A DNA stretch of 64,000 nt from CBDHFQ01 sp965262565. Lineage in GTDB: Bacteria; Bacteroidota; Bacteroidia; J057. How positions within the stretch are numbered: the stretch's first letter is position 1; the number at the start of each line of letters is the position of its first letter. The stretch is taken from the NCBI GenBank assembly GCA_965262565.1, contig CBDHFQ010000029.1, forward strand, positions 124,001 to 188,000, in the 5' to 3' direction. Position numbers and translations under genes: made by a program. Shown here one piece after another: positions 1 to 9,322 of the stretch. Under the pieces are notes generated by a model. The model did not search any database. It worked only from the letters and a program-made list of their open reading frames with translations, and had not been told where the DNA came from.

Positions 1-669
1 GGGGCTAGTGCAGGGGCAATTATTGGGACATTATATGCATCAGGTATCTCTCCCACTGAAATATTAACCATTTTTAAAGAATCCTCCCTTACCAGGTTGT
101 TTAAAGTTTCTTTGCCTTCTCTGGGATTAACGGATAACACCTATATCGTTGATATGCTGAAGGAGTTGGTAGGGAAGGATGATTTCAGCCAGTTAAAGAA
201 AAAGATGTTTATATCAGTTACCAACATCAATAAAGGCTGTTTTGAAATTGTTTCAGAAGGACCTCTATTCGATATTGTAGCGGCTTCTGCTTCCATTCCC
301 ATTTTATTTAAACCTAAGGAAATTAATGGCCATATTTATGCTGATGGTGGCCTCTTGAATAACCTTCCTATAGAACCACTGAAAAGTCATTGTAATCATA
401 TCATTGGGGTAAATGTGACTCCTATAGATCTGGTAGATGACATAGATAATATGATCGATATAGCATATAGATCGCTGGACTTGATCATGTGGAACAATGT
501 AAAACCCAGGCTGGAACAATGTGATATAGTAATTGAGCCTGATACAGATAAATACGGCTTTTTCGATCTAAAGAAAGCGGATGAAATTTATTTATTGGGG
601 TACGAGGCGGCTATGCGCACGATGCCTCAAATAAAGACATTGACTCAGGATGTCGATTCCGGTTATTGA
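1..669 (+). CDS. Patatin-like phospholipase, 5' end outside window
   Basis: The reading frame is open from base 1, so the true start lies upstream. The first five codons give GASAG, the GXSXG nucleophile elbow of patatin-like serine hydrolases, and an Asp-Gly-Gly (ADGGLLNNLP, Asp codon at 343) supplies the Asp of the Ser-Asp dyad. Family members cleave acyl chains from phospholipids, and bacterial forms are often rssA-like cytoplasmic or membrane-associated enzymes. About 222 residues are visible, and the missing part should hold the oxyanion-hole glycine motif. Its stop overlaps the stop of the convergent downstream gene by 7 bp. The exact substrate cannot be read from the sequence. Confidence 0.85.
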   Translation, partial: GASAGAIIGTLYASGISPTEILTIFKESSLTRLFKVSLPSLGLTDNTYIVDMLKELVGKDDFSQLKKKMFISVTNINKGCFEIVSEGPLFDIVAASASIPILFKPKEINGHIYADGGLLNNLPIEPLKSHCNHIIGVNVTPIDLVDDIDNMIDIAYRSLDLIMWNNVKPRLEQCDIVIEPDTDKYGFFDLKKADEIYLLGYEAAMRTMPQIKTLTQDVDSGY

Positions 670-1709
670 GTTTTCTCTACCTCATGTTTGGGAGCCTGTC
701 TCCTTGAATACCATAGATATATATAAGAAATCATCCCTGCAACAATCATCAGCGATATCTGAGAAGTATGGTTGATTAAGGCAAAACTGATCCCCAATTG
801 TTTGGAAGCTTCGAGGGTAGGAAGTACCATTAGGGCAGCAAACGTAAACTCGACAGTTACATGATAAGGTCCTGTTCCTCCAGGAACTGGCATCGCCATT
901 CCTATGCCTCCCATTACAGTTACTATAAGGGCCAGATAGCCCAGATGTATATCCAGTGCCACAATATCTGGCATAGCTAAAAAGAAAGCGTAATTCATTA
1001 AGCCATAGCACACCCATATCATAATCGTGTAAAAAATGAATAAGAGTGGACGTTTAACCTTTTGTATGTCCAGCACAGCTCTTATCAGGGAATAACCAAA
1101 CTGAATGAATTTTTGGGTGATGGCTAACTGAAAAATCTTTTTTCTAAAAAACCACCCTGTTATGAACAAAGATAACAAGACGAATCCTGCTATCCATAAC
1201 CAGATGGGTATCTGCTGACTTTCACCAGACTGAGCAAATACTAAATCAGTAAAAAAAGATAGGATGGTATTGTATTCTAATAAAAATGCCAGAGAGATTA
1301 ACGCTAAGAGGATTAATAAGTCGATTAATCTTTCAACCAGTACAGTGCCGAAACTTACTGAAAGCGGAATATGTTCACTTCTGTATAGGGCAGTACATCT
1401 GGCAACTTCTCCAGCACGGGGAAAAGCGAGATTCACTAGATAAGTGATCAGCACTGAGGCATACGTATTCCCAATTTTTGGAAAATAGCCACTCGCATTT
1501 AATTGTTGTTGCCATCTTAATGCCCGAAAGAAGTGAGAGGCTAAATGGATAAATAGCGAAATCAGTACCCATATAATGTTCAATTGCCTTAAATCCTGAA
1601 GAACAGACGTCAGTGAGATCCCTTTAAGTGCTAAATACAGCAATAAAGCACCGATAGCTAAGCCTCCAAGATACTTAATAATTGAGATCGTATTTTTTTT
1701 CCAATTCAT
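663..1709 (-). CDS. Flippase-like / lysylphosphatidylglycerol synthase TM-region family membrane protein
   Basis: This 348 aa polytopic inner-membrane protein has about eight hydrophobic segments. It begins with a short cytoplasmic NWKKN stretch and carries the family's conserved features: an AxRW element (RALRWQQQL, about residue 63), a PRAGEVAR-type motif near residue 98, and a late GGIGMAMPVPGGTG segment. These match the UPF0104/YbhN and AglD-like group (lysylphosphatidylglycerol synthase TM region), thought to move lipids or lipid-linked intermediates across the membrane. The MprF catalytic domain is absent. It sits 25 bp downstream of panD on the same strand and ends inside the convergent phospholipase gene by 7 bp. 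The lipid it handles is unknown. Confidence 0.8.
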   Translation of the reverse strand: MNWKKNTISIIKYLGGLAIGALLLYLALKGISLTSVLQDLRQLNIIWVLISLFIHLASHFFRALRWQQQLNASGYFPKIGNTYASVLITYLVNLAFPRAGEVARCTALYRSEHIPLSVSFGTVLVERLIDLLILLALISLAFLLEYNTILSFFTDLVFAQSGESQQIPIWLWIAGFVLLSLFITGWFFRKKIFQLAITQKFIQFGYSLIRAVLDIQKVKRPLLFIFYTIMIWVCYGLMNYAFFLAMPDIVALDIHLGYLALIVTVMGGIGMAMPVPGGTGPYHVTVEFTFAALMVLPTLEASKQLGISFALINHTSQISLMIVAGMISYIYLWYSRRQAPKHEVEKTQ

Positions 1710-1734
1710 GCTCCTCTGGCTTTCAGCCTGTTTA

Positions 1735-2091
1735 TTAATCGATAGAAGCGATTTTATTATTCACATCAGGGAATACAAGTACAGGTTGATAAGATCTGGC
1801 GTCAGATTCTTCCATCCATGTATAACTAATAACGATAACTATATCTCCCACCTGCACTTTTCTAGCTGCTGGTCCATTGAGACATATGACACCACTACCC
1901 CTTTCTCCCCTAATAATATACGTTTCAAATCTTTCCCCATTGTTTACGTTTACGATCTGAACTCGCTCCCCCACGACCATATTGGCAGCTTCTATCAGAT
2001 CTTCATCGATGGTGATGCTTCCTTCATAATTCAAGTCAGCCTCTGTCACTACCGCCCGATGTATTTTTGACTTTAATAAGTGTATTAACAT
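1735..2091 (-). CDS. panD: Aspartate 1-decarboxylase (pyruvoyl-dependent)
   Basis: PanD makes beta-alanine from L-aspartate for pantothenate synthesis in the cytoplasm. The 118 aa length is normal. The self-cleavage site is visible as YEGS, with Gly24-Ser25 in the canonical position; cleavage turns Ser25 into the pyruvoyl cofactor. Lys9 (LKSKIHRA), Tyr22 and a NGPAAR element are also present. It lies 62 bp downstream of panC on the same strand, so the two consecutive supplies for pantothenate (beta-alanine and its ligation to pantoate) are probably co-transcribed. Confidence 0.96.
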   Translation of the reverse strand: MLIHLLKSKIHRAVVTEADLNYEGSITIDEDLIEAANMVVGERVQIVNVNNGERFETYIIRGERGSGVICLNGPAARKVQVGDIVIVISYTWMEESDARSYQPVLVFPDVNNKIASID

Positions 2092-2153
2092 ATAAACCCT
2101 ATAAAAATATCAATCTTTTTACCATAAAACATTCCTTAAGGCTACGAGAATCT

Positions 2154-2999
2154 TTAAGTTAATTGCAGATTATCTATCAATCTTGTATTTCCCACCACAG
2201 CTGCCATAAATGCCCTAAGATTAGATGTATCCTGAAGCTTAGTGGGAGCCTCTAAAGAATCGGCATCAAAAATATGAAAATAATCTATGCTAACTAAGGG
2301 GTATGCTTTTTTCTCCTGTTCCACAAACATCCGAACCTCTTTTTCATGATTAAATTGAGACCATTGGGCTTTTACTGATAGTAGGGTTTTATACAAAAAA
2401 ATGGCCTGATTTCTTTCTTGTAATTTGAGGTGTCTGTTTCGCGAACTCATCGCCAGTCCATCTGACTCTCTCACGATAGGACAAGGGACTATCTCAATGG
2501 GCATAAATAATTCCTGAACGAGTTTTCGAATGAGTAATAACTGTTGGTAGTCTTTTTCTCCAAAATAAGCTTTAGTGGGAGCAATTAAGTGGAAGAGAAT
2601 GGAAACTATTTGTAATACCCCCTCCATGTGTCCTGGACGGCTTTTAGCATCCAGTTTACCAGAAAAATCCCCTATAGAGAAGGAAATTTGATGAGTGGAA
2701 GATGGATATATTTCTGCGATATCAGGAATGAATACATGTTGTACACCTAAAGAAGAAAGTAAATCTATATCAGCCTCCATCATTCTTGGATATGTACTGA
2801 AATCCTCATTCGGACCGAATTGAGTGGGATTGACAAAAATACTGACAATAGTGATGTCGTTTTGAGCGACTGATTTGCTAACAAGATGACCATGTCCCAT
2901 GTGAAGAGCTCCCATGGTCGGAACCAATCCTAAGGACGACTTTGCTGAAACTGAATCGCGAAAGGACAATAACGATTTTACCGATTTGATGACATGCAT
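2154..2999 (-). CDS. panC: Pantothenate synthetase (pantoate-beta-alanine ligase)
   Basis: PanC joins pantoate and beta-alanine using ATP. The 281 aa protein has the nucleotidyltransferase signature PTMGALHMGH (residues about 27-36), FVNPTQF, the GEKDYQQL loop and the KMSKS-like MSSRN motif near residue 185. It is followed by panD on the same strand and is divergent from the GT5 gene at 3133, an order common in Bacteroidota. The start at 2999 places the conserved motif at the usual distance from the N-terminus. Confidence 0.96.
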   Translation of the reverse strand: MHVIKSVKSLLSFRDSVSAKSSLGLVPTMGALHMGHGHLVSKSVAQNDITIVSIFVNPTQFGPNEDFSTYPRMMEADIDLLSSLGVQHVFIPDIAEIYPSSTHQISFSIGDFSGKLDAKSRPGHMEGVLQIVSILFHLIAPTKAYFGEKDYQQLLLIRKLVQELFMPIEIVPCPIVRESDGLAMSSRNRHLKLQERNQAIFLYKTLLSVKAQWSQFNHEKEVRMFVEQEKKAYPLVSIDYFHIFDADSLEAPTKLQDTSNLRAFMAAVVGNTRLIDNLQLT

Positions 3000-3036
3000 T
3001 AAAGGGCAGTAGAAGCGACCAAGATAAATAAGCTAA

Positions 3037-3067
3037 TTGTTAATGCAAATTTTTTTGTATAATTTTG
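3037..3067 (+). promoter_or_regulatory. Bacteroidota-type promoter candidate for the GT5 gene
   Basis: TTG at 3037-3039 is followed after 20 bases by TAATTTTG (3060-3067), which fits the Bacteroidota -33 TTG / -7 TAnnTTTG pattern. It would give a leader of about 55 bases before the ATG at 3133. This is a sequence match only. Confidence 0.5.
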
Positions 3068-3132
3068 CAAGGATTTTTTAAGTAATTCTTTCGCCTGTAA
3101 GCTGTGTATATAATTTTCTTAATCATATAGAT

Positions 3133-3948
3133 ATGGATAAAAAACTTAGGATTCTCTATGTTACCTCGGAAATTGATCCTTTCCTAAAACTTAGTTCCGC
3201 AGCCGACTTAATCCGTCTTTTACCACAGAAGCTCCAGGAGAAGGGACATGAAATTAGAATTTTCATGCCTAAGTTCGGAGTTATAAACGAAAGAAGAAAC
3301 AGACTACATGAAGTTGTACGGTTGTCGGGAATTAATATTCGGGTAGCAGGAGAAGAGAAGCCATTAACTATTAAGGTCGCCTCCATCCCGAACGCAAAAC
3401 TACAAGTGTATTTTTTGGATAATGAAGACTACTTCAAAAGAAAATCCGTCTTGACAGATGCTAATGATGCCTTCCATATCGATAATGACGAACGTTCTAT
3501 TTTCTTTTGCAAAGGAGTGATTGAAACAGTGAAAAAATTGGGATGGCCTCCCAACATTATCCACTGTTATGATTGGATGACTTCTTTCATTCCATTATAT
3601 CTGAGAACACATTATTGTGATGACCCGATGTTCAAGAATACGAAACTCGTATTTACGGTCTACAATAATGGATTTGAAAGCGAATTACCCATAGACTACC
3701 TGGATAAGATGCGTGTAGACGGAATAGCTGACGAACAATTAGATAACTATGCTGGGAATAACTACATAGGTGTTGTAAAAGGGGGAATGGCGTTATCTGA
3801 TGTCGTAACAAAAGGCCATCCGGAAATAGATGCCAGTTTAGAAGAATATATTGGTCAGGTACAATCTGAAAAGATTTATTTTGATAGCAATGACAAAGAA
3901 TCCTACGTAGAAGGTTATAATAAACTATACTCAGATATTTTAGGTTAA
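3133..3948 (+). CDS. Short GT5 glycogen/starch synthase catalytic-domain protein
   Basis: This 271 aa protein matches the N-terminal half of GT5 glycogen synthases. It opens with ILYVTSEIDPF, where full-length enzymes have a KVGGLADV motif; here the equivalent is KLSSAADLI. It has the IIHCYDWMTSFIPLYLR element near residue 138 and VFTVYNNGFE near residue 174. Full-length GlgA is about 470-500 aa with a second Rossmann domain; that half is absent here because a terminator follows the stop. Short proteins of this kind next to panC and DUF4270 are a recurrent Bacteroidota arrangement, so the length is probably normal. Without the ADP-glucose-binding half, synthase activity is doubtful. Confidence 0.8.
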   Translation: MDKKLRILYVTSEIDPFLKLSSAADLIRLLPQKLQEKGHEIRIFMPKFGVINERRNRLHEVVRLSGINIRVAGEEKPLTIKVASIPNAKLQVYFLDNEDYFKRKSVLTDANDAFHIDNDERSIFFCKGVIETVKKLGWPPNIIHCYDWMTSFIPLYLRTHYCDDPMFKNTKLVFTVYNNGFESELPIDYLDKMRVDGIADEQLDNYAGNNYIGVVKGGMALSDVVTKGHPEIDASLEEYIGQVQSEKIYFDSNDKESYVEGYNKLYSDILG

Positions 3949-3970
3949 TCTTCCATTTATCCAAAAAATA

Positions 3971-4004
3971 AAGGCTGTCTCTTAAGAATGAGACGGTCTT
4001 TTTT
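3971..4004 (+). terminator. Rho-independent terminator after the GT5 gene
   Basis: An 11 bp stem with two G-U pairs (AAGGCTGTCTC / GAGACGGTCTT, 3971-3981 and 3990-4000) encloses an 8-base loop and runs into a T tract. It lies 22 bp after the stop codon at 3948. Confidence 0.8.
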
Positions 4005-4122
4005 GTTTATTCGCATTAATTTTTTGAAGGGCAATGGTGTTTCACAGCCAACCCTATCTCGTGTCAAGACGTTTCGCTAGACATATATAGGCCAACATCA
4101 CATAATTGGAATACAGGAGAAT

Positions 4123-5493
4123 ATGCATCCAGGAATGAAATATACTACTTTGATCCTTATCTGTACTATTGCGCTAGGAATGATTTCTTGTGAATCGGAT
4201 ATCAGCGACACAGGAAGAGAGATTTTACCTGACAGCGAACAATTAGAGATTCAGTTTACAGATACGCTTTCGTTAGATCTGAAAAGTGAAATTAGGGGAG
4301 AAACAGAAACGGGACAACAGCCAAATCAATTATTGGGAACCTACAGAGATCCCGTATTTGGTGAAGTAAGTGCTTCGATCTTTACCCAGGTATCCAGAGA
4401 AACTAATCTTTGGGATTTTTCTATCACCCTAAGTGATGAAGCGGACGAATTGGTCATCGTGGATTCCGTTATACTTACTTTTGCTCCTGATTCGATCAAC
4501 GACTATTTTTATGGAGAGTTTAATTCTGCTTTTGATGTTGAAGTATTCGAAATTACTCCTGGTACTTTCTTCCCCGAACCAGAGGATGCCACTTCCAGGA
4601 CAAATGTTGATGTAATTAATGTGAATCTTTGTCCTACTCCGGAAGATTGCAGAATAAGTTTCCGTACAAGAATAGATTTTGATACCGTATTTAATTTTTC
4701 CTTAGATCGATCTTTGGGGGAAAAACTAATTTTTGCAGACTCTTCCGTTTTTGAAACAGAAGCTATTTTTTCTGAATTTTTTACAGGCTTAGCGCTGAAA
4801 GTACCTAATTCTTCCTCTTTAGGAGCGGACGAGATTGGGGCTATTTACAGCATGAATCTGTCAAGATCAGAAACAGGAATTAGCGTATTTTACCGAATCA
4901 GACCAACAGCGACTTCCAGGTTTGTAGATACGGTAGCTATATTTCCGATAAAATCTACCAATAGAAAATTTCATCAAATCAGCAGAGAAACGGATCCGGC
5001 TGTACATTTGCTTGCTCAGACTATTTCAGATACGAGTATGTCTGATGACTTTTTGTTTATCCAGCAAGGGGATTTAGTCGGTATAAGTGGAACCATTCCC
5101 GATCTTTCTTCTTTTGGCAGAAGGATTGGAATTAACAGAGCAGAACTCATCATTAGGGTAGATACCTCTTTTATCGGCCTAGAAGTACCTTTTGACCCTC
5201 CGCAATCCCAACCGCTGTTTGCTTCTGGAACTCCTGACCTATTGCTTGAGTTTTTAAGCGATGAGGGAGAAACTTTGCTAGCTTCTCAGGGACAATTTCT
5301 TGAGGATTTGAACATTTACATATTTGATGTGACGAACTATACACAAGACCTCAATTTGGGCCTGATTGAAAATAATGAATTCTTTATCAGACCTTTTGCT
5401 CCAGGTATTAGAGTTAACAGAGCAGTAATAGGTGGATCAGCCCATCCTGATCTTAGTCCTACTTTTAATCTTACATTCACCTCCCAACAATAG
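4123..5493 (+). CDS. DUF4270 lipoprotein
   Basis: This 456 aa secreted lipoprotein starts with a signal peptide ending in the lipobox LGMISC (Cys about residue 23), so it should be lipid-anchored. The body, with QLLGTYRDPVFGEVSASIFTQ near residue 70, matches the DUF4270 family, which is largely confined to Bacteroidota and has no established function. ATG at 4135 (MKYTT) is an equally good start and gives a more typical signal peptide. It lies directly upstream of glmS, an order often seen in this phylum, suggesting a cell-envelope role. That role is inference. Confidence 0.8.
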   Translation: MHPGMKYTTLILICTIALGMISCESDISDTGREILPDSEQLEIQFTDTLSLDLKSEIRGETETGQQPNQLLGTYRDPVFGEVSASIFTQVSRETNLWDFSITLSDEADELVIVDSVILTFAPDSINDYFYGEFNSAFDVEVFEITPGTFFPEPEDATSRTNVDVINVNLCPTPEDCRISFRTRIDFDTVFNFSLDRSLGEKLIFADSSVFETEAIFSEFFTGLALKVPNSSSLGADEIGAIYSMNLSRSETGISVFYRIRPTATSRFVDTVAIFPIKSTNRKFHQISRETDPAVHLLAQTISDTSMSDDFLFIQQGDLVGISGTIPDLSSFGRRIGINRAELIIRVDTSFIGLEVPFDPPQSQPLFASGTPDLLLEFLSDEGETLLASQGQFLEDLNIYIFDVTNYTQDLNLGLIENNEFFIRPFAPGIRVNRAVIGGSAHPDLSPTFNLTFTSQQ

Positions 5494-5550
5494 TGTAATA
5501 TTTTCGGGAATTAAGAATACCGGAATGGCTTATAATTGGAATAGAATTGG

Positions 5551-5558
5551 TATTTTTG
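5551..5558 (+). promoter_or_regulatory. Possible -7 promoter element for glmS
   Basis: TATTTTTG matches the Bacteroidota -7 consensus TAnnTTTG, but no TTG lies at the expected distance upstream. If used, the glmS leader would be about 85 bases. I see no glmS-ribozyme-like structure in it. Confidence 0.3.
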
Positions 5559-5649
5559 ATCGAAAATTTTTCTTCTGAAATAAACTATTCGGAAATAAAA
5601 ATATATTATTCTCCTTAAATAAATTATTTAATTGAACAAATAGAGAATT

Positions 5650-7482
5650 ATGTGTGGTATAGTAGCATATATTGGAAAACGGGAAGCTTATCCTATACTT
5701 ATTAACGGCCTAAAGAGATTAGAATACAGGGGGTATGATTCGGCAGGTGTCGCAGTCCTAAATGGGGATTTGAGGATATTTAAAAAGCAGGGAAAGGTGG
5801 TAGAACTTGAAAAAAAAGTAGGAAAAAACCACCCTAAAGGATCTATTGGAATGGGCCATACTCGTTGGGCCACTCATGGAGAACCTAATGATATTAATGC
5901 TCACCCTCACCAATCCACCTCGGGTAAATTTGCCCTCATTCACAATGGGATTATAGAGAACTATTCTCAAATTAAACACGAGTTACAAACTCATGGATAT
6001 CAGTTTAAATCGGGAACAGATACGGAAATCCTCGTCCAGCTCATAGACTATATGTACGAGAAGAACCAGGTATCTGCAGAAGAAGCTGTCAGGATGGCTT
6101 TAAAGCAGGTGGTGGGAGCATTTGGGATTGTAGTGATGTGTCAGGATGAATCTGAACAATTGATTGTTGCCAGAAAGAGTAGTCCCATTGTCGTAGGAAT
6201 AGGAGATAATGAATACATTGTAGCTTCAGACGCTACACCTATCATTGCCTATACTAAGGATGTCATTTATCTAAATGATGATGAAATGGCTATTCTAAAA
6301 AGAGATATACACACCATAAAAAATACTTCTAATGTTATTCAAACGCCTGAACTTCAAAGGGTAGAAATAGAATTAGAAGCGTTGGAAAAAGGGGGGTATG
6401 ATCACTTCATGCTAAAGGAAATATTTGAGCAGCCAAGGTCATTAGCTGAGAGTCTAAGGGGAAGAATTGATCCTATGACTAATACTGCCTATTTAGGAGG
6501 ATTAGTCGATGTGCGATCAGAGCTGCAAAAGGCTAATCGCTATATTATGGTGGCATGTGGTACGAGTTGGCACTCAGCATTGGTTGGGGAATACTTATTC
6601 GAAGAACATGCCAGAGTACCAGTAGAAGTTGAATACGCATCAGAATTTCGCTACAGAGATCCTATCATTAATAAAGGAGATGTGGTTATTGCTATAAGTC
6701 AAAGTGGTGAGACGGCTGATACGCTGGCTGCAGTAGAAATCGCTAAAAAGAAGGGAGCCTTAGTATTAGGGGTATGTAATGTAGTAGGTTCAAGTATCGC
6801 CAGGGCGACTCATGCTGGTGTATACACTCACGCAGGGCCTGAAATTGGAGTGGCTTCTACTAAGGCATTTACTTCTCAGGTAGCTATTCTGACTTTAATG
6901 GCAAGTTATATAGGGGATCTTAAAGCGACGAGTACTCCTAAAGCCCGGGAAGCTATCAGAGAGATTTTGCAAATTCCGGAAAAAATCCGAAAAATTTTAC
7001 AGCAAGATGAGCAAATTTACGAGATTGCACAGGCCTTTCAAGATGCTTCTAATTGTTTGTACCTTGGAAGAGGATACAATTTCCCTGTTGCATTAGAAGG
7101 AGCCTTAAAATTAAAGGAGATTTCTTATATACATGCAGAAGGGTATCCTGCCGCCGAAATGAAGCATGGCCCTATAGCATTAATAGATGCTAATATGCCT
7201 GTTATTTTCATGGCTCCTCACGATAATTCATATGAAAAAGTAGTCAGCAACATTGAAGAAGTCGTATCAAGAAAGGGTAGGGTAGTAGCCATTGTGAATG
7301 AAGGCGATGAAGAAATAAAGCATTTAGCGGAATTCGTCATTGAAATTCCAGCTACTGCACCATCTTTAATGCCGCTAGTAACTGTAGTCCCTTTACAATT
7401 ATTGTCATATCATATTGCCGTTTTGAGAGGGTGTAATGTGGACCAACCGAGAAATCTAGCCAAATCAGTGACTGTAGAGTAG
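5650..7482 (+). CDS. glmS: Glutamine-fructose-6-phosphate aminotransferase (isomerizing)
   Basis: GlmS converts fructose-6-phosphate and glutamine into glucosamine-6-phosphate, the entry step to peptidoglycan and LPS amino sugars. The 610 aa length is standard. The start is fixed by MCGIVAYIG, because Cys2 is the N-terminal nucleophile of the glutaminase domain. RLEYRGYDSAGVAV and GHTRWATHGEP follow. Two SIS sugar-isomerase domains occupy roughly residues 280-600, with the ACGTSWHSALVGEYLFE and SQSGETADT loops. The C-terminus ends in LAKSVTVE, as expected for the isomerase site. It is convergent with the HAD gene, with stops 10 bp apart. Confidence 0.98.
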   Translation: MCGIVAYIGKREAYPILINGLKRLEYRGYDSAGVAVLNGDLRIFKKQGKVVELEKKVGKNHPKGSIGMGHTRWATHGEPNDINAHPHQSTSGKFALIHNGIIENYSQIKHELQTHGYQFKSGTDTEILVQLIDYMYEKNQVSAEEAVRMALKQVVGAFGIVVMCQDESEQLIVARKSSPIVVGIGDNEYIVASDATPIIAYTKDVIYLNDDEMAILKRDIHTIKNTSNVIQTPELQRVEIELEALEKGGYDHFMLKEIFEQPRSLAESLRGRIDPMTNTAYLGGLVDVRSELQKANRYIMVACGTSWHSALVGEYLFEEHARVPVEVEYASEFRYRDPIINKGDVVIAISQSGETADTLAAVEIAKKKGALVLGVCNVVGSSIARATHAGVYTHAGPEIGVASTKAFTSQVAILTLMASYIGDLKATSTPKAREAIREILQIPEKIRKILQQDEQIYEIAQAFQDASNCLYLGRGYNFPVALEGALKLKEISYIHAEGYPAAEMKHGPIALIDANMPVIFMAPHDNSYEKVVSNIEEVVSRKGRVVAIVNEGDEEIKHLAEFVIEIPATAPSLMPLVTVVPLQLLSYHIAVLRGCNVDQPRNLAKSVTVE

Positions 7483-7491
7483 AGACAAATC

Positions 7492-8145
7492 CTAATTCTT
7501 CTCAGAGTGTGAATTTATCGGAGGAAATAGATACAGTAATTGTTCGGGATCGTGGATGATATGCTGAGGATTTACCTCTTCCAGGCGTTGGATAGAATTG
7601 AAGCCCCAGGTTACTGCAATAGAATCTACTTTTGCTTTTTTTGCAGCCATAATATCCCGAATTTCATCACCTATCATTACTACTTCCTCAGGTTTCAATA
7701 GGTAAGTTTTCATGATTTCTCTCAACACTTTGGATTTGCCGAAGATAGAGTCAGGAGCATGTATAAATTGAAAATATTCCAAGTCATGGAGAGCTAGAAA
7801 GTCTTTCACTGCATCCTGAGTATTGGAGGTAAGTATTCCCATTACATATCCTCTTTCCTGAAGAGATGGAAGAATATCCGGAATTTTATTTATTGGATTC
7901 ACTCTCTCCATATTGTGTTTGAAGTAATCCCTTGCTCTCTTTACCAACATGGGAACCTGAAGCCAAGATAGTCCGGATAAGCGTAATAACTCACCTATTC
8001 GCTTGTGTTTTAATTCCATAAATTCTTCTTCTGATACTTTGGGGAAACCAAACTCATCGCTGAGTCTATTGACTACTTCAACTGCAATAGCTAACGTATT
8101 CGCAATTGTTCCATCAAAATCAAATACCAGAAGTTTTTTCTGCAT
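7492..8145 (-). CDS. HAD-family hydrolase, phosphoglycolate phosphatase-like
   Basis: This 217 aa cytoplasmic HAD phosphatase has motif I FDFDGTIANT at its N-terminus, motif II in GILTSN, and motif III/IV in VVMIGDEIRDIMAAKKA, with a helical cap between motifs I and II. I chose the ATG at 8145 (MQKKLLVFDFDG). The upstream ATG at 8232 would add a hydrophobic leader, abut the divergent ftcD start, and lie upstream of a -7-like element at 8172-8179. The family dephosphorylates small sugar phosphates or phosphoglycolate; the substrate here is unknown. Confidence 0.85.
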   Translation of the reverse strand: MQKKLLVFDFDGTIANTLAIAVEVVNRLSDEFGFPKVSEEEFMELKHKRIGELLRLSGLSWLQVPMLVKRARDYFKHNMERVNPINKIPDILPSLQERGYVMGILTSNTQDAVKDFLALHDLEYFQFIHAPDSIFGKSKVLREIMKTYLLKPEEVVMIGDEIRDIMAAKKAKVDSIAVTWGFNSIQRLEEVNPQHIIHDPEQLLYLFPPINSHSEKN

Positions 8146-8171
8146 GCCTGGGGCTGTCAGTAGTAACCTTA

Positions 8172-8179
8172 CAAATATA
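8172..8179 (-). promoter_or_regulatory. Possible -7 element for the HAD gene
   Basis: On the minus strand this reads TATATTTG, matching TAnnTTTG. It lies 27 bp upstream of the ATG at 8145 and supports that start over the one at 8232. No clear -33 element is visible. Confidence 0.35.
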
Positions 8180-8232
8180 TGAACAAAATACGATATGCAT
8201 ATTTTAATCTTAAAAAGGTAATTTGATAACAT

Positions 8233-9288
8233 ATGAAATTATTAGAGTGCGTGCCTAATATTAGTGAAGGCCGGAATGAAAATATTATCAAACGTATTAA
8301 GGACGGCTTTACGGCTGTTCCTGATGTCCATGTACTACATACGGACATAGGTTTTTCAGCACATAGAACTGTATTCACCGTAGTGGGGCCACCAGATAAT
8401 TTGGTGGAAGCTACCTTTAAGGGGATAAAGATAGCTAGCCAACTTATAGATATGAGGAACCATCAGGGAGAGCATCCGAGGATGGGAGCAGTTGATGTTT
8501 GCCCGTTTATACCATTGATGGATATGACGGAGGAAGAAGCCATACAATATGCCTTGGCCTTAGCTAATAAAGTGGGAAATGAACTTAGCATCCCAGTTTA
8601 TTTGTATGAACAGGCTGCGAAACATCCTGATCGCAGAAACTTATCTCATATTCGAGCTGGAGAATACGAAGGCTTTAAACAAAAAATTTACAGGAAAGAT
8701 TGGAAGCCCGACATCGGACCTCAAATATTCAATTCCAAAAGTGGACAAGTGGCGATTGGTGTACGAAAATTACTCGTGGCCTATAATGTTAATCTAAATA
8801 CTACGGATAAGAGGAAAGCGCATCAGATTGCCTGCGATGTTAGAGAAAGTGGTAGAACAAAAGTGATAAACGGTATATATGGTTCCCGCCAGCAGCCTCT
8901 TTTACAGAGAAACATAAGGATTCCTGGAATGCGAAAAGGATTAAAAGCGATAGGATGGTATATGGAGGAGTATGGATTCGCTCAGGTGTCGATGAATTTG
9001 ACGGACTTAGCACAGACTGATATCTATCAATCCTATGAGGCGGTATTTCAAGCTGCTTTGCGAAGAGGGGTAAGGATAACTGGGTCAGAATTAATAGGCA
9101 TGGCTCCTTTAGGTTCCTTTGTGAAGGCGGGAAATTATTTTATGCGCCTTCAGGGAGATTACCGTAGTCAAGATGAAAAAACATTGATATTCATTGCAGT
9201 ACAAAGCATGGGCTTGTCGACCTTAAAAATCTTTGACCCAGGAGAAAAAATCATAGAATATAAACTATCGGCGCTGGGCCTTATCTAA
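8233..9288 (+). CDS. ftcD: Glutamate formimidoyltransferase (FtcD N- and C-subdomains)
   Basis: This enzyme transfers the formimino group from formiminoglutamate to tetrahydrofolate during histidine breakdown. It opens with the family signature LLECVPNISEGRN. The catalytic-site stretch with HTDIGFSAHRTVFTVVG and the substrate loop NHQGEHPRMGAVDVCPFIPL follow. Length (351 aa) is somewhat above that of the transferase domain alone, and the cyclodeaminase domain of bifunctional FtcD is absent. No other hut genes are nearby, so its pathway role here rests on family knowledge. Confidence 0.93.
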   Translation: MKLLECVPNISEGRNENIIKRIKDGFTAVPDVHVLHTDIGFSAHRTVFTVVGPPDNLVEATFKGIKIASQLIDMRNHQGEHPRMGAVDVCPFIPLMDMTEEEAIQYALALANKVGNELSIPVYLYEQAAKHPDRRNLSHIRAGEYEGFKQKIYRKDWKPDIGPQIFNSKSGQVAIGVRKLLVAYNVNLNTTDKRKAHQIACDVRESGRTKVINGIYGSRQQPLLQRNIRIPGMRKGLKAIGWYMEEYGFAQVSMNLTDLAQTDIYQSYEAVFQAALRRGVRITGSELIGMAPLGSFVKAGNYFMRLQGDYRSQDEKTLIFIAVQSMGLSTLKIFDPGEKIIEYKLSALGLI

Positions 9289-9322
9289 AAAAGGCCAAAT
9301 ATATAAAATTGAATGTGTAATA

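Noticed and set aside
1708..2070. 120 aa open frame on the plus strand
   Set aside because: It is antisense to panD, which has unmistakable catalytic residues; composition is rich in Ser/Ile/His as expected of a shadow frame.
5559..5649. glmS ribozyme in the glmS leader
   Set aside because: The leader is short, very AT-rich and shows none of the expected paired elements; such ribozymes are mainly known from Firmicutes.
9277..9296. GGCCTT/AAGGCC hairpin at the end of ftcD as terminator
   Set aside because: Only six pairs around an A-rich loop and no T tract afterwards; it overlaps the stop codon.
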